Assembly (NCBI RefSeq): GCF_052114605.1
Contig: NZ_JBFRFB010000002.1
Span: 62,001 to 126,000 of the forward strand
Source: Microvirga sp052114605
GTDB taxonomy: Bacteria > Pseudomonadota > Alphaproteobacteria > Rhizobiales > Beijerinckiaceae
Direction: 5' to 3'
Length of the DNA stretch: 64,000 bases
Shown here: piece by piece, positions 32,608 through 41,798 of the stretch
Numbering within the stretch: position 1 is the first letter of the stretch
Layout: each line of letters starts with the position of its first letter
Notes under the pieces: generated by a model
The model's input: the letters and a program-made list of their open reading frames with translations, nothing else
Told to the model about the DNA's origin: nothing
The model's database searches: none
Program-made: the position numbers and the translations under genes

Positions 32608-32851
32608 GTCGATCCAAGAAGCTCGATTGCCCGGATATGGCAAACAGAAACAGGCAATATCGTTGCGTTAATCCAAGCTTTTTCTGAAAAGAGCTTCCCG
32701 AATACGTGAACGCACACGGGATTCTTGTCACTTCCGGCTCGAATCAGCTCATGAATCACAGTCTTAGATTTTAGCCCTGCTCACAATGCGCGATCCGGAC
32801 CTGTCCACAACAGGAGGGTCACGTTGGAAGCAGGGCCGTATCCCGTCCAGA

Positions 32852-33115
32852 TCAGGGGGTGGAAGTTCCGGCGAGCTTTTCCTCGAGTGCCTTGAGGCGG
32901 GCTTCCAGACGCTCATTCTCCTCGCGGGTGGCGATCACCATTTCGCGAAGCACCTCCACCTCCTCGCGGGTGGCGACATCCATGTCCTTGATCAGGCGCT
33001 CGAACTGGCTGCGGACAACGGTCTCGACCTCTCGGCGCACGCCCTGCGCGGCACCGGCAGCGTCCGTGGCGAAGCGGGCGAGTTCATCGAAAATCCGGTT
33101 CGAGGATTGGGTCAT
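32852..33115 (-). CDS. ubiK: UbiK-like ubiquinone biosynthesis accessory factor (BMFP domain)
   Basis: An 87-residue coiled-coil protein. N-terminal MTQSSNRIFDELARFATDAA and the helix EVETVVRSQFERLIKDMDVA are followed by the heptad region REEVEVLREMVIATREENER and a Leu-rich end. This is the BMFP/YqiC domain; E. coli UbiK assists the aerobic ubiquinone complex and can promote membrane fusion in vitro. The start is uncertain (ATG 33133 adds six residues). Divergent from lgt, as in many relatives. Confidence 0.85.
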   Translation of the reverse strand: MTQSSNRIFDELARFATDAAGAAQGVRREVETVVRSQFERLIKDMDVATREEVEVLREMVIATREENERLEARLKALEEKLAGTSTP

Positions 33116-33251
33116 GTGTGCAGTCCGTACCATTTTCAGGAGCGCGAGGGCCCGGGTGAGCCAGATGTGATCTTAAATCCCGGAAACTGCAACAGGGTTG
33201 ACGATCGGTCCCCGCCGGGTCCAATGGCAGGGCATTCATACAAGGCCCGAC

Positions 33252-34109
33252 ATGCCTCTTTCCTTCCCGATCCTCGACCCCGTCGCTTTCTCCATCGGTC
33301 CCTTCGCGATCCGCTGGTATGCCCTGGCCTATGTGGCGGGCCTGCTCGGCGGCTGGTTCTATGCCAAGCGTCTCGCGGCCAAGGCGGAGCTCTGGACGCC
33401 CCTGAGCCAGCCCAAACCTACGGATATCGACGATCTCATTGTCTGGGTGGCGCTGGGTGTCGTGCTGGGCGGGCGCGTGGGCTATGTGCTGTTCTATAAC
33501 CTCCACACCTATCTGCAGAACCCGCTGGAAATGTTCGCCATCTGGCGCGGCGGCATGTCGTTCCATGGCGGCTTCCTGGGCGCGGTGCTCGCCATCGTGC
33601 TCTTTGCCCGCTCGCGGGGCCTCAATGCCCTGGCGATGCTGGACATGGCCGCCGTCGTGACCCCCATCGGCCTGTTCTTCGGGCGCATCGCCAATTTCAT
33701 CAACGGCGAACTCTGGGGTCGGCCCGCGCCGAATTTTCCCTATGCGGTGGTCTTTCCCCATGCCGGTCCCGAACCGCGGCATCCGAGCCAGCTTTATGAA
33801 GCGTTCGGAGAGGGGCTCGTGCTCTTCATCATCATGGCCATCGCCGCGCGAAAATTCGGCTTCAAGCGGCCAGGCCTGCTCGGCGGCATCTTCGTGCTGG
33901 GCTACGCCATCGCGCGGATCGTCTGCGAGTTCTTCCGCGAGCCCGATGCGCAGCTCGGCTTCCTCTTCGGCTCCTCGATCCAGGCCTTGAGCGGCGGCAT
34001 CACTATGGGGATGGTGCTCTCCGTGCCCATGGCCCTCGTCGGCGCGGCGGTGATCTTCATAGCAGTGCGAGGCTATACCCGGCCCGCAAAGACCATCGAG
34101 GCGGCATGA
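33252..34109 (+). CDS. lgt: Prolipoprotein diacylglyceryl transferase
   Basis: Inner membrane enzyme that moves diacylglycerol from phosphatidylglycerol to the lipobox cysteine, the first step of lipoprotein maturation. It has 285 residues and about seven membrane segments. The Lgt signature FFGRIANFINGELWGRP lies at about 138-154, MSFHGGFLGAV with its essential His at about 100-110, and HPSQLYEAFGEG near 178. The ATG at 33252 is preferred over an upstream in-frame start. The gene overlaps the methyltransferase gene by four bases. Confidence 0.96.
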   Translation: MPLSFPILDPVAFSIGPFAIRWYALAYVAGLLGGWFYAKRLAAKAELWTPLSQPKPTDIDDLIVWVALGVVLGGRVGYVLFYNLHTYLQNPLEMFAIWRGGMSFHGGFLGAVLAIVLFARSRGLNALAMLDMAAVVTPIGLFFGRIANFINGELWGRPAPNFPYAVVFPHAGPEPRHPSQLYEAFGEGLVLFIIMAIAARKFGFKRPGLLGGIFVLGYAIARIVCEFFREPDAQLGFLFGSSIQALSGGITMGMVLSVPMALVGAAVIFIAVRGYTRPAKTIEAA

Positions 34110-35179
34110 GGAATCTTACGGATCATGTGCGCGAGCTGATCGCCCTCGAGGGGCCGATCACGGTCGAGCGCTACATGAGCCTGTGCCTCCAGCATTACTA
34201 CGCAACACGCGACCCATTGGGCTCCTCCGGCGATTTCACAACGTCGCCCGAGATCAGCCAGATGTTCGGAGAGCTGATCGGCCTCTGGATGCTGGAAGTC
34301 TGGAACGGAATGGGACGTCCCTCCCCCGTGCATCTTGTCGAGCTGGGTCCTGGGCGCGGCACGCTCATGGCGGATCTGCTGCGTGCCACCCGGCTCCTGC
34401 CGGATTTCGCGGGTGCCGCGCAGGTGCATCTCTTGGAGACGAGCCCGTCCCTGAGGCAGCGCCAGCAGGCCACCCTCGCCTCCTCGGGCCATGCCATTCA
34501 GTGGCACGAGAATGTGGATGACCTGCCCGAAGGCCCGACGCTGATCGTCGCCAACGAGTTCTTCGACGCGCTGCCCGTGCGCCAGTTCCTCGCGACGGAT
34601 CGCGGCTGGTGCGAGCGCTTGGTAGGGCTTGAAGGCGACCGCCTGATCTTCGGCCTGCGCCCCGAGCCTGAAACCGCTCTCGGCAATCCTCTGCGCCAGG
34701 ACGACGTCCTCGAATGGCCAAGCGCATCCATCGACATCTTGCAGGCTCTATCGCGCAAACTCGCCCGCGATACGGGCGCGGCGCTCATCATCGATTACGG
34801 CTATTGGGGCCCAGCCTTCGGCGACACGTTGCAGGCGCTCAAAGATCACAAGCCCGTCGATCCGCTTGACGAGCCTGGTGAGGCCGACCTCACCACCCAT
34901 GTGGATTTTCATCGCCTCGCACAGGCGGCAGCAACGGAGGCGCTGCGCGTTCATGGCCCGAGCATGCAGGGCGACTTCCTGCAGGCTCTCGGCATCGAAG
35001 CGCGCGCATCGTCCCTCAAGACACGCGCAACGCTTGAACAGGCATCCGGCATTGACAGTGCGCTTACCCGCCTCACCGAACGCGGCGCGACGGGCATGGG
35101 TGAGCTGTTTAAGGTTTTAGCCGTTACACATGAATCAATCGAGGCTGTTCCGGGCCTGCCGTATCTTTCCGTATCCTGA
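34106..35179 (+). CDS. MidA/NDUFAF7-like SAM-dependent methyltransferase
   Basis: A 357-residue class I methyltransferase (COG1565). It has family segments GDFTTSPEISQMFGELIGLW (about 40-59), SAM motif VELGPGRGTLMADLLRA (77-93) and IVANEFFDALPVRQF (about 147-161). Mitochondrial NDUFAF7, a homologue, methylates an arginine of complex I subunit NDUFS2; a matching bacterial role is inferred. Translationally coupled to lgt (ATGA overlap) and followed by pgeF, a conserved lgt-midA-pgeF order in this group. Confidence 0.9.
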   Translation: MRNLTDHVRELIALEGPITVERYMSLCLQHYYATRDPLGSSGDFTTSPEISQMFGELIGLWMLEVWNGMGRPSPVHLVELGPGRGTLMADLLRATRLLPDFAGAAQVHLLETSPSLRQRQQATLASSGHAIQWHENVDDLPEGPTLIVANEFFDALPVRQFLATDRGWCERLVGLEGDRLIFGLRPEPETALGNPLRQDDVLEWPSASIDILQALSRKLARDTGAALIIDYGYWGPAFGDTLQALKDHKPVDPLDEPGEADLTTHVDFHRLAQAAATEALRVHGPSMQGDFLQALGIEARASSLKTRATLEQASGIDSALTRLTERGATGMGELFKVLAVTHESIEAVPGLPYLSVS

Positions 35180-35192
35180 AGTTTCAAAAGCC

Positions 35193-35960
35193 ATGTTCAT
35201 CGAAGCCCCCGCCCTCATCGGTCTTCCCAAAATCCGCCACGCCTTTTTCACGCGGCAGGGCGGCGTGTCGGAGGGCATCTATGCTTCGCTCAACGGCGGC
35301 ATCGGCTCGTCGGACGAGGCGGAGCATGTGAAGGAAAATCGCCGGCGCATGGCGGAAGCCGTCGGCGTTAAGCCCGATGCGCTGATCAGCGTGTACCAGG
35401 TGCATTCACCCGATGCCGTGCTGGTGAAAGGTCCGTGGAGTTCCGAGCGCCCCAAGGCCGATGCCATGGTAACGAGAACGCCGGGCATCGCGCTCGCCAT
35501 CACTACAGCCGATTGCGGGCCGGTGCTGTTCGCCGATCATGAGGCGGGCGTCATCGGCGCTACTCATGCGGGCTGGCGCGGCGCGGTAACGGGTGTTCTT
35601 GAATCAACCCTCGATGCGATGGAGCGGCTTGACGCACAGCGCAGCCGCATCGTCGCGGTGCTGGGCCCGACGATCAGCCAGAAAGCTTATGAGGTCGGCC
35701 CTGAATTCGTCGCGCGTTTTGCGGAAGAAGCGCCCGGACATGAGCTCTTCTTCCGGCCTTCCGACAAGCCGGATCACGCCATGTTCGACCTGCCCGGCTT
35801 CATCGGGGCGCGGTTGAGGGCTGCCGGCGTTGGCAGCTTCACCAATCTCGATCTCTGCACCTATTCCGATGAGGAGCGGTTTTTCAGCTATCGCCGCACC
35901 ACCCATCGCAAGGAGCCCGATTACGGGCGCCTGATCTCGGCGATCACACTCACTCCTTGA
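35193..35960 (+). CDS. pgeF: Polyphenol oxidase/laccase-domain protein YfiH, peptidoglycan editing factor
   Basis: A 255-residue protein of the YfiH/DUF152 family, reported as a purine nucleoside phosphorylase/oxidoreductase and as PgeF, which keeps L-Ser out of peptidoglycan. Zinc-binding motifs are intact: VYQVHSPD (His near 70), TTADCGPVLFAD (Cys near 107) and GATHAGWRGAV (His near 124). The C-terminus YRRTTHRKEPDYGRLIS is typical. ATG 35193 lies 13 bases after the methyltransferase stop. Its end overlaps that of the convergent SDR gene by 11 bases. Confidence 0.92.
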   Translation: MFIEAPALIGLPKIRHAFFTRQGGVSEGIYASLNGGIGSSDEAEHVKENRRRMAEAVGVKPDALISVYQVHSPDAVLVKGPWSSERPKADAMVTRTPGIALAITTADCGPVLFADHEAGVIGATHAGWRGAVTGVLESTLDAMERLDAQRSRIVAVLGPTISQKAYEVGPEFVARFAEEAPGHELFFRPSDKPDHAMFDLPGFIGARLRAAGVGSFTNLDLCTYSDEERFFSYRRTTHRKEPDYGRLISAITLTP

Positions 35961-36708
35961 TGCCCGCCACGTCCGGCGTCTCCCAGGCCAGATGCTGCCC
36001 GCCATCGACGGCAATCATCTGACCCGTGACGCTGCGCGCATTGGCGAGATAGACGACCGCCTCCGCGATCTCCTTAGGTGTGCCGCCATGGCCGAGAAGA
36101 ACGGCGTTCGCCTGCTTGGCAAAATCCTCATCGCCCTGACGCTCGTTAGACAGCGTCGGCCCCGGCCCGATGGCATTGACGCGGATGCGTGGCGCAAGGG
36201 CCTGGGCCATGGTCTGCGTTGCGGTGAACAGGGCCGCCTTCGTGAGTGTGTAGGAGAAAAATTGCGGCGTGAGCTTCCAGACGCGCTGATCGACGATGTT
36301 GACGATGGAGCCCTCGAGATCGGGAGGAAGCTGTCGCGCGAAGTCTCGCGCCAGGAAAGCCGGCGCGCGCAGATTGACGGCGAAATGCCGGTCCCAGCGC
36401 TCGGTTGAAAGTGTCTCTACCTCATCCGGCTCGAACTCCGACGCGTTGTTGACGAGAAGCGTCAACGGACCTCCCAGCGCGCGCACGGCATCGTCGACGA
36501 TCCGGTCGACATCCGGCGCATGGGCGAGATCGGCCTGCACAACGACCGCCTTGCCGCCCTTCGTGCGGATGCCGGCCGCGATCTCTTCGGCGGCATCCGT
36601 GGACCGGCGGCAGTGAATCGCCACCGCGTATCCTTCGCGGGCCAGGCGCTCGATAATACCGCGTCCAATTCTCTTTGCACCGCCTGTAACAAGAGTACTT
36701 TTGTGCAT
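35950..36708 (-). CDS. SDR-family oxidoreductase, pteridine reductase/FolM-like
   Basis: A 252-residue short-chain dehydrogenase. The NADP-binding motif TLVTGGAKRIGRGIIERLA is at the N-terminus, with the basic-residue HCRRSTD after strand two, LVNNASEFEPDE near 85 and catalytic YTLTK near 155 (FFSYTLTKAALFTATQ). TGGAKRIG and RRS are shared with pteridine reductases and FolM, so a pterin substrate is plausible but not proven. The start was placed at 36708; a longer start would lie in poor sequence. Confidence 0.85.
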   Translation of the reverse strand: MHKSTLVTGGAKRIGRGIIERLAREGYAVAIHCRRSTDAAEEIAAGIRTKGGKAVVVQADLAHAPDVDRIVDDAVRALGGPLTLLVNNASEFEPDEVETLSTERWDRHFAVNLRAPAFLARDFARQLPPDLEGSIVNIVDQRVWKLTPQFFSYTLTKAALFTATQTMAQALAPRIRVNAIGPGPTLSNERQGDEDFAKQANAVLLGHGGTPKEIAEAVVYLANARSVTGQMIAVDGGQHLAWETPDVAGIKE

Positions 36709-37003
36709 ATATTCGCCCTTTGAACTGTAATCACGTATCGTAGACGAAGTACTCTGCCAAGAAAAAGACATTTTCTCGCCTGTCGATCTGAACTAACTGT
36801 CTAGTTCTACGTTAGAGTCCCCAGCGAGGCCACAAGGGGAAACAAGTAAGCATCGCCACATTACCGCCACAGTACCTTTCGGTGCTGTGTTCGTGATGTC
36901 ACAGACCTCGACAGGTTGTCGCTCTATAAACAGATAGTGCCCAGCGTAATCCAGGACCTCCCGTGGACCAGGCGGGTACGACATCGATAAGGAAAGAGAA
37001 ACT

Positions 37004-37801
37004 ATGAAGAAGATTCTCCTCGCCAGCGTTGCCCTGTTCGGCTTCGCGGGAGCTGCTTCGGCTGCCGACCTGCCCATGCGCGCAGCTCCTCCGGCTCCGA
37101 TCATTGCGGCTGCCCCGATCTTCACCTGGACCGGCTTCTACGTCGGTGTGAACGCTGGCTACGGCTGGCACAATGACGACAGCAACGCCTCGATCGGCGT
37201 TCCGGCTGGCGCTGTTGGCGTCGGCTCGCCCGCTGGCACCATCACCTTCGGCGACAGCGAAGGCGACGGCTTCGTCGGCGGCGGTCAGATCGGTTACAAC
37301 TACCAGACGGGTTCGTTCGTGGTCGGTGTCGAAACCGACATTCAGTGGGCTGACCTCGGTGGTAGCAACGGCACGGCCTTCTACCCGGCTGCTTGGGATG
37401 CCTATGCATTCCGTCCGGCTGGCGTTGCAGGCGGCGTTGATTGGTTCGGCACCGTCCGCGCTCGCGCCGGTGTGGCCTTCGACCGCGCCCTCATCTACGC
37501 AACAGGCGGTTTCGCTTACGGCGGCGGTGACGACAACAACGACTTCTTCAGCAACAGCGACGACGTCCGTACGGGTTGGGTCCTGGGTGCAGGCATGGAA
37601 TACGCCTTCACCAACAACCTGACGGCCGGCATCGAAGGTCTGTGGGTGAACCTCGACAACGACAAGACCACGTTTGTCGGCAGCTCTGTGCCGGCCTTCG
37701 CCGCTGACCGTCGTGCAGTCGATGCGCCCGGCATCCGCGACAGCGAGAGCGAGTTCTTCGTCGCTCGCGCCAAGCTGAACTACAAGTTCAGCTCGTACTA
37801 A
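37004..37801 (+). CDS. Outer membrane beta-barrel protein (Omp25/Omp31-like)
   Basis: A 265-residue porin-like protein. The signal peptide is MKKILLASVALFGFAGAASA, then ADLPMRAAPPAP, a classical Omp25/31 N-terminus. FTWTGFYVGVNAGYGWHNDD starts the eight-stranded barrel; later strands include QIGYNYQTGSFVVGVETDIQ, GTVRARAGVAFDRALIYATG and the final FFVARAKLNYKFSSY. Codon use is that of a highly expressed gene. ATG 37004 follows AAGGAAAGAGAAACT. A strong terminator follows; the 236-base upstream region should hold its promoter. Confidence 0.92.
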   Translation: MKKILLASVALFGFAGAASAADLPMRAAPPAPIIAAAPIFTWTGFYVGVNAGYGWHNDDSNASIGVPAGAVGVGSPAGTITFGDSEGDGFVGGGQIGYNYQTGSFVVGVETDIQWADLGGSNGTAFYPAAWDAYAFRPAGVAGGVDWFGTVRARAGVAFDRALIYATGGFAYGGGDDNNDFFSNSDDVRTGWVLGAGMEYAFTNNLTAGIEGLWVNLDNDKTTFVGSSVPAFAADRRAVDAPGIRDSESEFFVARAKLNYKFSSY

Positions 37802-37824
37802 GATCCGTCGTTCTGCGACAGATG

Positions 37825-37853
37825 AAAGGCCCGGGGAAACCCGGGCCTTTTTG
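37825..37853 (+). terminator. Strong terminator of the outer membrane protein gene
   Basis: AAAGGCCCGGG and CCCGGGCCTTT form a perfect 11-bp stem around GAAA, followed by TTGTTG with a total of five T from the stem end. Confidence 0.85.
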
Positions 37854-37913
37854 TTGTTCACTTGTGCAGCGAGTGAAGCCCCAAAAGTGGTGTCCGCTTT
37901 CGGGTTCGTTCTT

Positions 37914-38519
37914 CTACGGGGTAACCTTCGTCTTTGCGAAGGCGGGAACGCGCGCTTCGAAATCGGCGAGCCAGGAGACGAGCTTCGGATAGCTCTCCCG
38001 CCACTTGCCCGCGAAGCGCAGGTCGAGATAACCGAGCGCGCAGGCGAGCGCGATTTCGCCAATGGTCAGGGATTCGGAGGGTGACGACAGGTTGGCTTCG
38101 GCATGATCGAGTCCGCGCTGAACCTTGCCGGCGTGATGCTCCACCCATTTTGCGTCGCGGCGCTCTTCCGTGCGCCAGCGCTCTTCATAAACCTGGAGAA
38201 GCGCCGCATCGGCGATGCCGTCGGCGAGCGCCTGGTTGCGCAGGGCCAAGAAGCGCTTCTCGCCGTTCGGGATGATCTTCCCGCCGCCGGCCAGATGGTC
38301 GAGATATTCCACGATCACGCGGGAATCGTAGAGCACGTCGCCGTTCTCCAGCACCAGCGTGGGAATTTTGCCGAGGGGATTCTGCTGGCGCAGCGTGTCC
38401 TCCGGGTTGTTGGTGTCCGCATTAACGACCTGGATTTTATCGGAGAGACCGAGAAGAGACGCCGCGATCTTGACCTTCCGGCCAAAAGGCGAGGCGGGCG
38501 ACGAACGGAGAATGAGCAT
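37914..38519 (-). CDS. Glutathione S-transferase family protein
   Basis: A 201-residue cytosolic GST. The thioredoxin-like N-terminal domain begins MLILRSSPASPFGRKVKIAA, with the catalytic Ser in SSPASP, the cis-Pro in LGKIPTLVLENG (about 50-61) and the glutathione-binding LYDSRVIVEYLD. The helical C-terminal domain has the GEIALACALGYLDLRF motif near 155, where the conserved Asp of the N-capping box should be; here Glu-Ile replaces the usual pattern. ATG 38519 has AGGA seven bases upstream. Substrate unknown. Confidence 0.9.
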   Translation of the reverse strand: MLILRSSPASPFGRKVKIAASLLGLSDKIQVVNADTNNPEDTLRQQNPLGKIPTLVLENGDVLYDSRVIVEYLDHLAGGGKIIPNGEKRFLALRNQALADGIADAALLQVYEERWRTEERRDAKWVEHHAGKVQRGLDHAEANLSSPSESLTIGEIALACALGYLDLRFAGKWRESYPKLVSWLADFEARVPAFAKTKVTP

Positions 38520-38623
38520 AGAGAATCCTGTCTTGGGCCAGATGCGAGCAACAGAGCGCACTCGCACCGCGATAAAGCGACGGCGCAATTCTTGGACCCT
38601 TATGCGGAACGCGGCAATTGGAT

Positions 38624-39472
38624 TTATGCAGGAGGCCCGAAGGCTTCACAGCGATAAGCACCGTCGCCCGAGCGCGACAGACGCTCAGCCAGCGCCGGCA
38701 GCAGTGTTTCGGCCTCCTCACGTAGAGACCAGGGCGGATTGAGAACGAATAATCCGCTGCCGTTGAGGCGCGTCGGATCTCGCGGATCGTCCACGAGGAG
38801 CTCGAGGCGAAGACCGGGGCGCGTGCTCTGCTCGTGCAGCCTGGCAGCGACCGCATCGACGGCGCCCACATCCTTGATCGGATACCAGCCCGCATACACG
38901 CCCGTCGGCCATTTTTTGAGAGCCGTCAGCAACTCGGTGCCGAGCCGCTCCAGCTCGCCCGTTTTCTCGTAAGGCGGGTCGATCAGCACGAGCCCGCGCT
39001 TCTCCTTCGGCGGGATCAGGGCATGAAGCGCCGTCCATCCGTCGAGATGCATCACCTTCAGGTTTGAAACCTCGTTGTAGGCCTCGCTCAGCGCCTCATG
39101 ATCGGCAGGATGCAGTTCAACGAAAACGCCACGATCCTGCCGCCGCAAGAGTTCGCGCACGATACCCGGAGAGCCGGGATAGATCATCTCGCCATGGCGC
39201 GCGCGCACCTCGGCGATCACGGCGCGATAAGGAGCGAGGATTTCCTCGACTTCGGGAGAAAAAGGCTCCTCCAGCCGGCCGATACCCTCGACCCATTCAC
39301 CCGTCCGCTCGGCCTCGTCGGCGGTGAGATCGTAGAGCCCGATGCCCGCATGCGTGTCGATGACGCGCAAGGGCGTTTCCTTGCGTTGGAGATAGACGAG
39401 GATCCGCACCAGAAGAGCGTGTTTCATGACGTCGGCGAAATTGCCGGCGTGGAAGGCATGACGGTAATTCAT
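38624..39472 (-). CDS. rlmJ: 23S rRNA (adenine(2030)-N6)-methyltransferase
   Basis: RlmJ methylates A2030 of 23S rRNA. A 282-residue protein with MNYRHAFHAGNFADVMKHAL at the N-terminus, VIDTHAGIGLYDL (SAM site, about 38-50) and catalytic DPPYE near 163 (VLIDPPYEKTGE). Ends with FVLNPPWSLREEAETLLPAL. Start 39472 is preferred over ATG 39478 because AGGA then lies seven bases upstream. It stands between the GST and RNase T2 genes, all in the same direction but with gaps of about 80-100 bases. Confidence 0.96.
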   Translation of the reverse strand: MNYRHAFHAGNFADVMKHALLVRILVYLQRKETPLRVIDTHAGIGLYDLTADEAERTGEWVEGIGRLEEPFSPEVEEILAPYRAVIAEVRARHGEMIYPGSPGIVRELLRRQDRGVFVELHPADHEALSEAYNEVSNLKVMHLDGWTALHALIPPKEKRGLVLIDPPYEKTGELERLGTELLTALKKWPTGVYAGWYPIKDVGAVDAVAARLHEQSTRPGLRLELLVDDPRDPTRLNGSGLFVLNPPWSLREEAETLLPALAERLSRSGDGAYRCEAFGPPA

Positions 39473-39551
39473 AGACATGTCCTAGCACATCGTGCAGCCA
39501 CAAGTGTCAGGCCCACGATGCACTACTCAAATAATAGATCTATCCGCTTCA

Positions 39552-40214
39552 CTAACGGACGGCTGGGATCTGGAGTTCGCCTCCACGGCAGCCGGTTCGA
39601 TCCACCTCGGGACATTGCCTGAAGTTTCGCAGGTCCTTGTCGAGGCAGATCCGCACCTCCTGGAAGATGCGCCGCCCGCAGGAAACCGCGATCATGTTAG
39701 GCCGTAGCCCTGGATTAACGCTCATGAAGGCCTGCTCGATCTCGCTCGGCAGGACCTTGGACCGGGCACTGAGCGCCTTGAAGCTCTCGGGAACGCGCAC
39801 GCGCTCACGGGCGCGCTGCACCGCCTTGAAGTAGCCGCCCGGACTTTCGCCGGTGCAGGTGCCGTGCTTGCGCCACTGATAGCGGGCGAGGTTATCGTCG
39901 GGGTAGAGCCCCTTCACCTCATCGAGGGTCGTGCTTGGAACGAACCGTCCATTCGGAGCGCAGAAGCTGGGATAGCCCTGCTCCATTTGGGGCCACAGGC
40001 CATGCACCACGAAACCGAGCCCACTTCCCTGGTCACATTGCGGGCTCTGCCTGCCGCTGATTTCACAGAAACCGGGCGACCAGGAAAGGGCGAGCACATA
40101 GAAGTCGAATTGCCCCATGGGCGCGCCCCTCGCCTCGCGCAGGGGTTGCGCCGCAAGAGACGAGGTCAGGAAAAGGACGGCGCCTGCGAAAGAGAGGCAC
40201 CATTTAAGGATCAA
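39552..40214 (-). CDS. Exported ribonuclease T2 family protein
   Basis: A secreted or periplasmic endoribonuclease, about 220 residues. After a signal segment (WCLSFAGAVLFLTSSLAA), the RNase T2 motifs follow: FYVLALSWSPGFCE, catalytic box I FVVHGLWPQ and box II YQWRKHGTCTG, each with its His. Cys residues suit the family disulphides. Translation probably starts at TTG 40214, which overlaps the stop of the upstream gene (TTGA) and has AGG eight bases upstream; an ATG further up would overlap that gene by about 60 bases. Confidence 0.9.
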   Translation of the reverse strand: MILKWCLSFAGAVLFLTSSLAAQPLREARGAPMGQFDFYVLALSWSPGFCEISGRQSPQCDQGSGLGFVVHGLWPQMEQGYPSFCAPNGRFVPSTTLDEVKGLYPDDNLARYQWRKHGTCTGESPGGYFKAVQRARERVRVPESFKALSARSKVLPSEIEQAFMSVNPGLRPNMIAVSCGRRIFQEVRICLDKDLRNFRQCPEVDRTGCRGGELQIPAVR

Positions 40215-40663
40215 GGCAGAGCCTGCTTGCAATGGGGAGCGTAGGCGTAATTGCGGTCGAAGCCGTCGATGCAATAATCGGCACCCCAGCCGATGCCGAT
40301 AAAGCCCATGTCCTCACCGATGGAGAAGTTGACCCGGCGTTTGAAGCCGTCGGACACGATGACCGTGCCGGAGCAGTAGCGGCGCGGGATATAGTCGAGG
40401 CCCCACGGACGGAAGGCCACTTCCTGGACCCGCTCGAAGCCGATGATCCTGACGTTGGTATTCCAGAACTTGGCTTCCTTGTGCTCGAAATTATGCGAGA
40501 TGTTGCCAAGCACGGAAGGGTCGGCACAAGCCGGCAGGTTCGCGTTGTAGCGGTCGAACGACAGCTCGGAAGCCGTCTCGCGCCGCTCAGCGGGCGTAAT
40601 CTCGCGCGCAAGCGCGGGGACGCTCAACAGCATGCAAGAGAGGATCGCCGCCAGCCACTTCAT
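40211..40663 (-). CDS. Exported hypothetical protein coupled to RNase T2
   Basis: A 150-residue protein with a clear signal peptide (MKWLAAILSCMLLSVPALA). The mature part has four Cys (PACADPSV, RRYCSGTV, ADYCIDGF, PHCKQALP), which could form two disulphides, and Trp/Tyr-rich beta-type sequence. The end overlaps the RNase T2 start by four bases, so co-translation is likely. No family was named with confidence; it resembles conserved hypothetical periplasmic proteins of Rhizobiales. It could be a partner or inhibitor of the RNase, which is speculation. Confidence 0.75.
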   Translation of the reverse strand: MKWLAAILSCMLLSVPALAREITPAERRETASELSFDRYNANLPACADPSVLGNISHNFEHKEAKFWNTNVRIIGFERVQEVAFRPWGLDYIPRRYCSGTVIVSDGFKRRVNFSIGEDMGFIGIGWGADYCIDGFDRNYAYAPHCKQALP

Positions 40664-40745
40664 TCTACTGCTCCAACAGGTCGAAAGACTTTGTTACACC
40701 GACCATGTGGGGAGGAATGAGGAAGGTCAAGGCTCCGCTTGCGGA

Positions 40746-41798
40746 TTAATAGGCGGCGTGTCTGTTCAGCACCATTGGCTCCCCAGCGGAAGAGCGCATC
40801 GGGCGGGGCGGGGCATAGGTCTGTTGTGGTGCATAACCCTGCCGTGGCGCCTGTAGCTCATAGCCGGGCGGCGGAGGCGGCACATAGACATCAGGGGCCG
40901 CATTGCTCGAATAGCTTGGAGCCGCAGGGTAGCGCGGCGCAGCGGGTGGCATCGGGGCGGACACGACGGGAGGAGCCATCGGGGCACCCATGGGCGCCCC
41001 CTGTTCATAAGGGACGGCGCCGCCCTCATCCGCCACATCCTGCTCCATATCACCGGCAGGGATGTCGCCGGCGGCGTTCACGCTTTGCATGACCTGGCGG
41101 CTCTGCTCGGGATCGATTCGCGGCTCGAACTTGAGGATCGGCTTGCAGACGCGGCGCTGGCCGCGCGGATCGTGCCGAGCCAAGTCCAGATGCAGGTGGT
41201 CGTAATGGAAAGCGTCCGACCCCGGACCGAGCACCGTCGTGAAATAGCGGCAGGCGCCGACAAAGGCCTCGCGCAGGAAGTCCTGCTCGGCGGGAGCGCC
41301 CTTCCAGCCCTTCACGACGGAGACCTCGCGGCCATCGGCCAGGACAAAGCCCATCACGTCGAGGGCGTTGCCGAAGGAATGCTCGGAGAGCTTGGCGCCC
41401 CGACGGTTGTTGCGCGGACGGCAGGAATAGGAGCCCGCTTTGATATCCACCACAGGCACGCCGAAATACATCACGGCGGCGGGCTTCACGATCTCGTCGA
41501 GCCAGGTGTCGATGCTCGGGATGATCGGACAGGCCAGGGTCACCTTGGACTTCAGGCTGACTTCGCCGTTGCTGAAGGCCGAAACCTTGAAGGCGTGGTC
41601 CATGCCGCACACGCCGGGACCGTCAATTTTTCCGGACATGGCCATATAGGCCGATGGCTGCACCAGTTTCTGGGCAAGGCAGGCTTCTTCCGCCTGCGCG
41701 CGCCAAGGCTCGCGCTGCTCGAAACGAAACAGCCCGCAACCGGTAACCCCAAGCCCAATGAGCGAAAGGGCGAAAAACGCAACTAACCCACGACGCAT
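40746..41798 (-). CDS. Extensin-like lipoprotein
   Basis: A 350-residue lipoprotein: the signal ends LGVTGC with the lipidated Cys at about 21. The central 200 residues match the extensin-like C-terminal domain: VCGMDHAFKVSAF, ACPIIPSIDTWLDEIVKPAA, KLSEHSFGNALDVMGFVLAD with the conserved His/Asp pair and DAFHYDHLHLDLARH. These residues form a metallopeptidase (D-Ala-D-Ala carboxypeptidase/M15-like) type metal site, so peptidoglycan hydrolysis is possible. The last ~100 residues are Pro/Ala/Tyr-rich and probably disordered. Lgt in this window would process it. Confidence 0.88.
   Translation of the reverse strand: MRRGLVAFFALSLIGLGVTGCGLFRFEQREPWRAQAEEACLAQKLVQPSAYMAMSGKIDGPGVCGMDHAFKVSAFSNGEVSLKSKVTLACPIIPSIDTWLDEIVKPAAVMYFGVPVVDIKAGSYSCRPRNNRRGAKLSEHSFGNALDVMGFVLADGREVSVVKGWKGAPAEQDFLREAFVGACRYFTTVLGPGSDAFHYDHLHLDLARHDPRGQRRVCKPILKFEPRIDPEQSRQVMQSVNAAGDIPAGDMEQDVADEGGAVPYEQGAPMGAPMAPPVVSAPMPPAAPRYPAAPSYSSNAAPDVYVPPPPPGYELQAPRQGYAPQQTYAPPRPMRSSAGEPMVLNRHAAY

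Noticed and set aside
37865..37913. CCAAAAGTGG-containing stretch after the outer membrane protein terminator
   Set aside because: It shares only about ten bases with the dispersed repeat core and lacks the palindromic arms.
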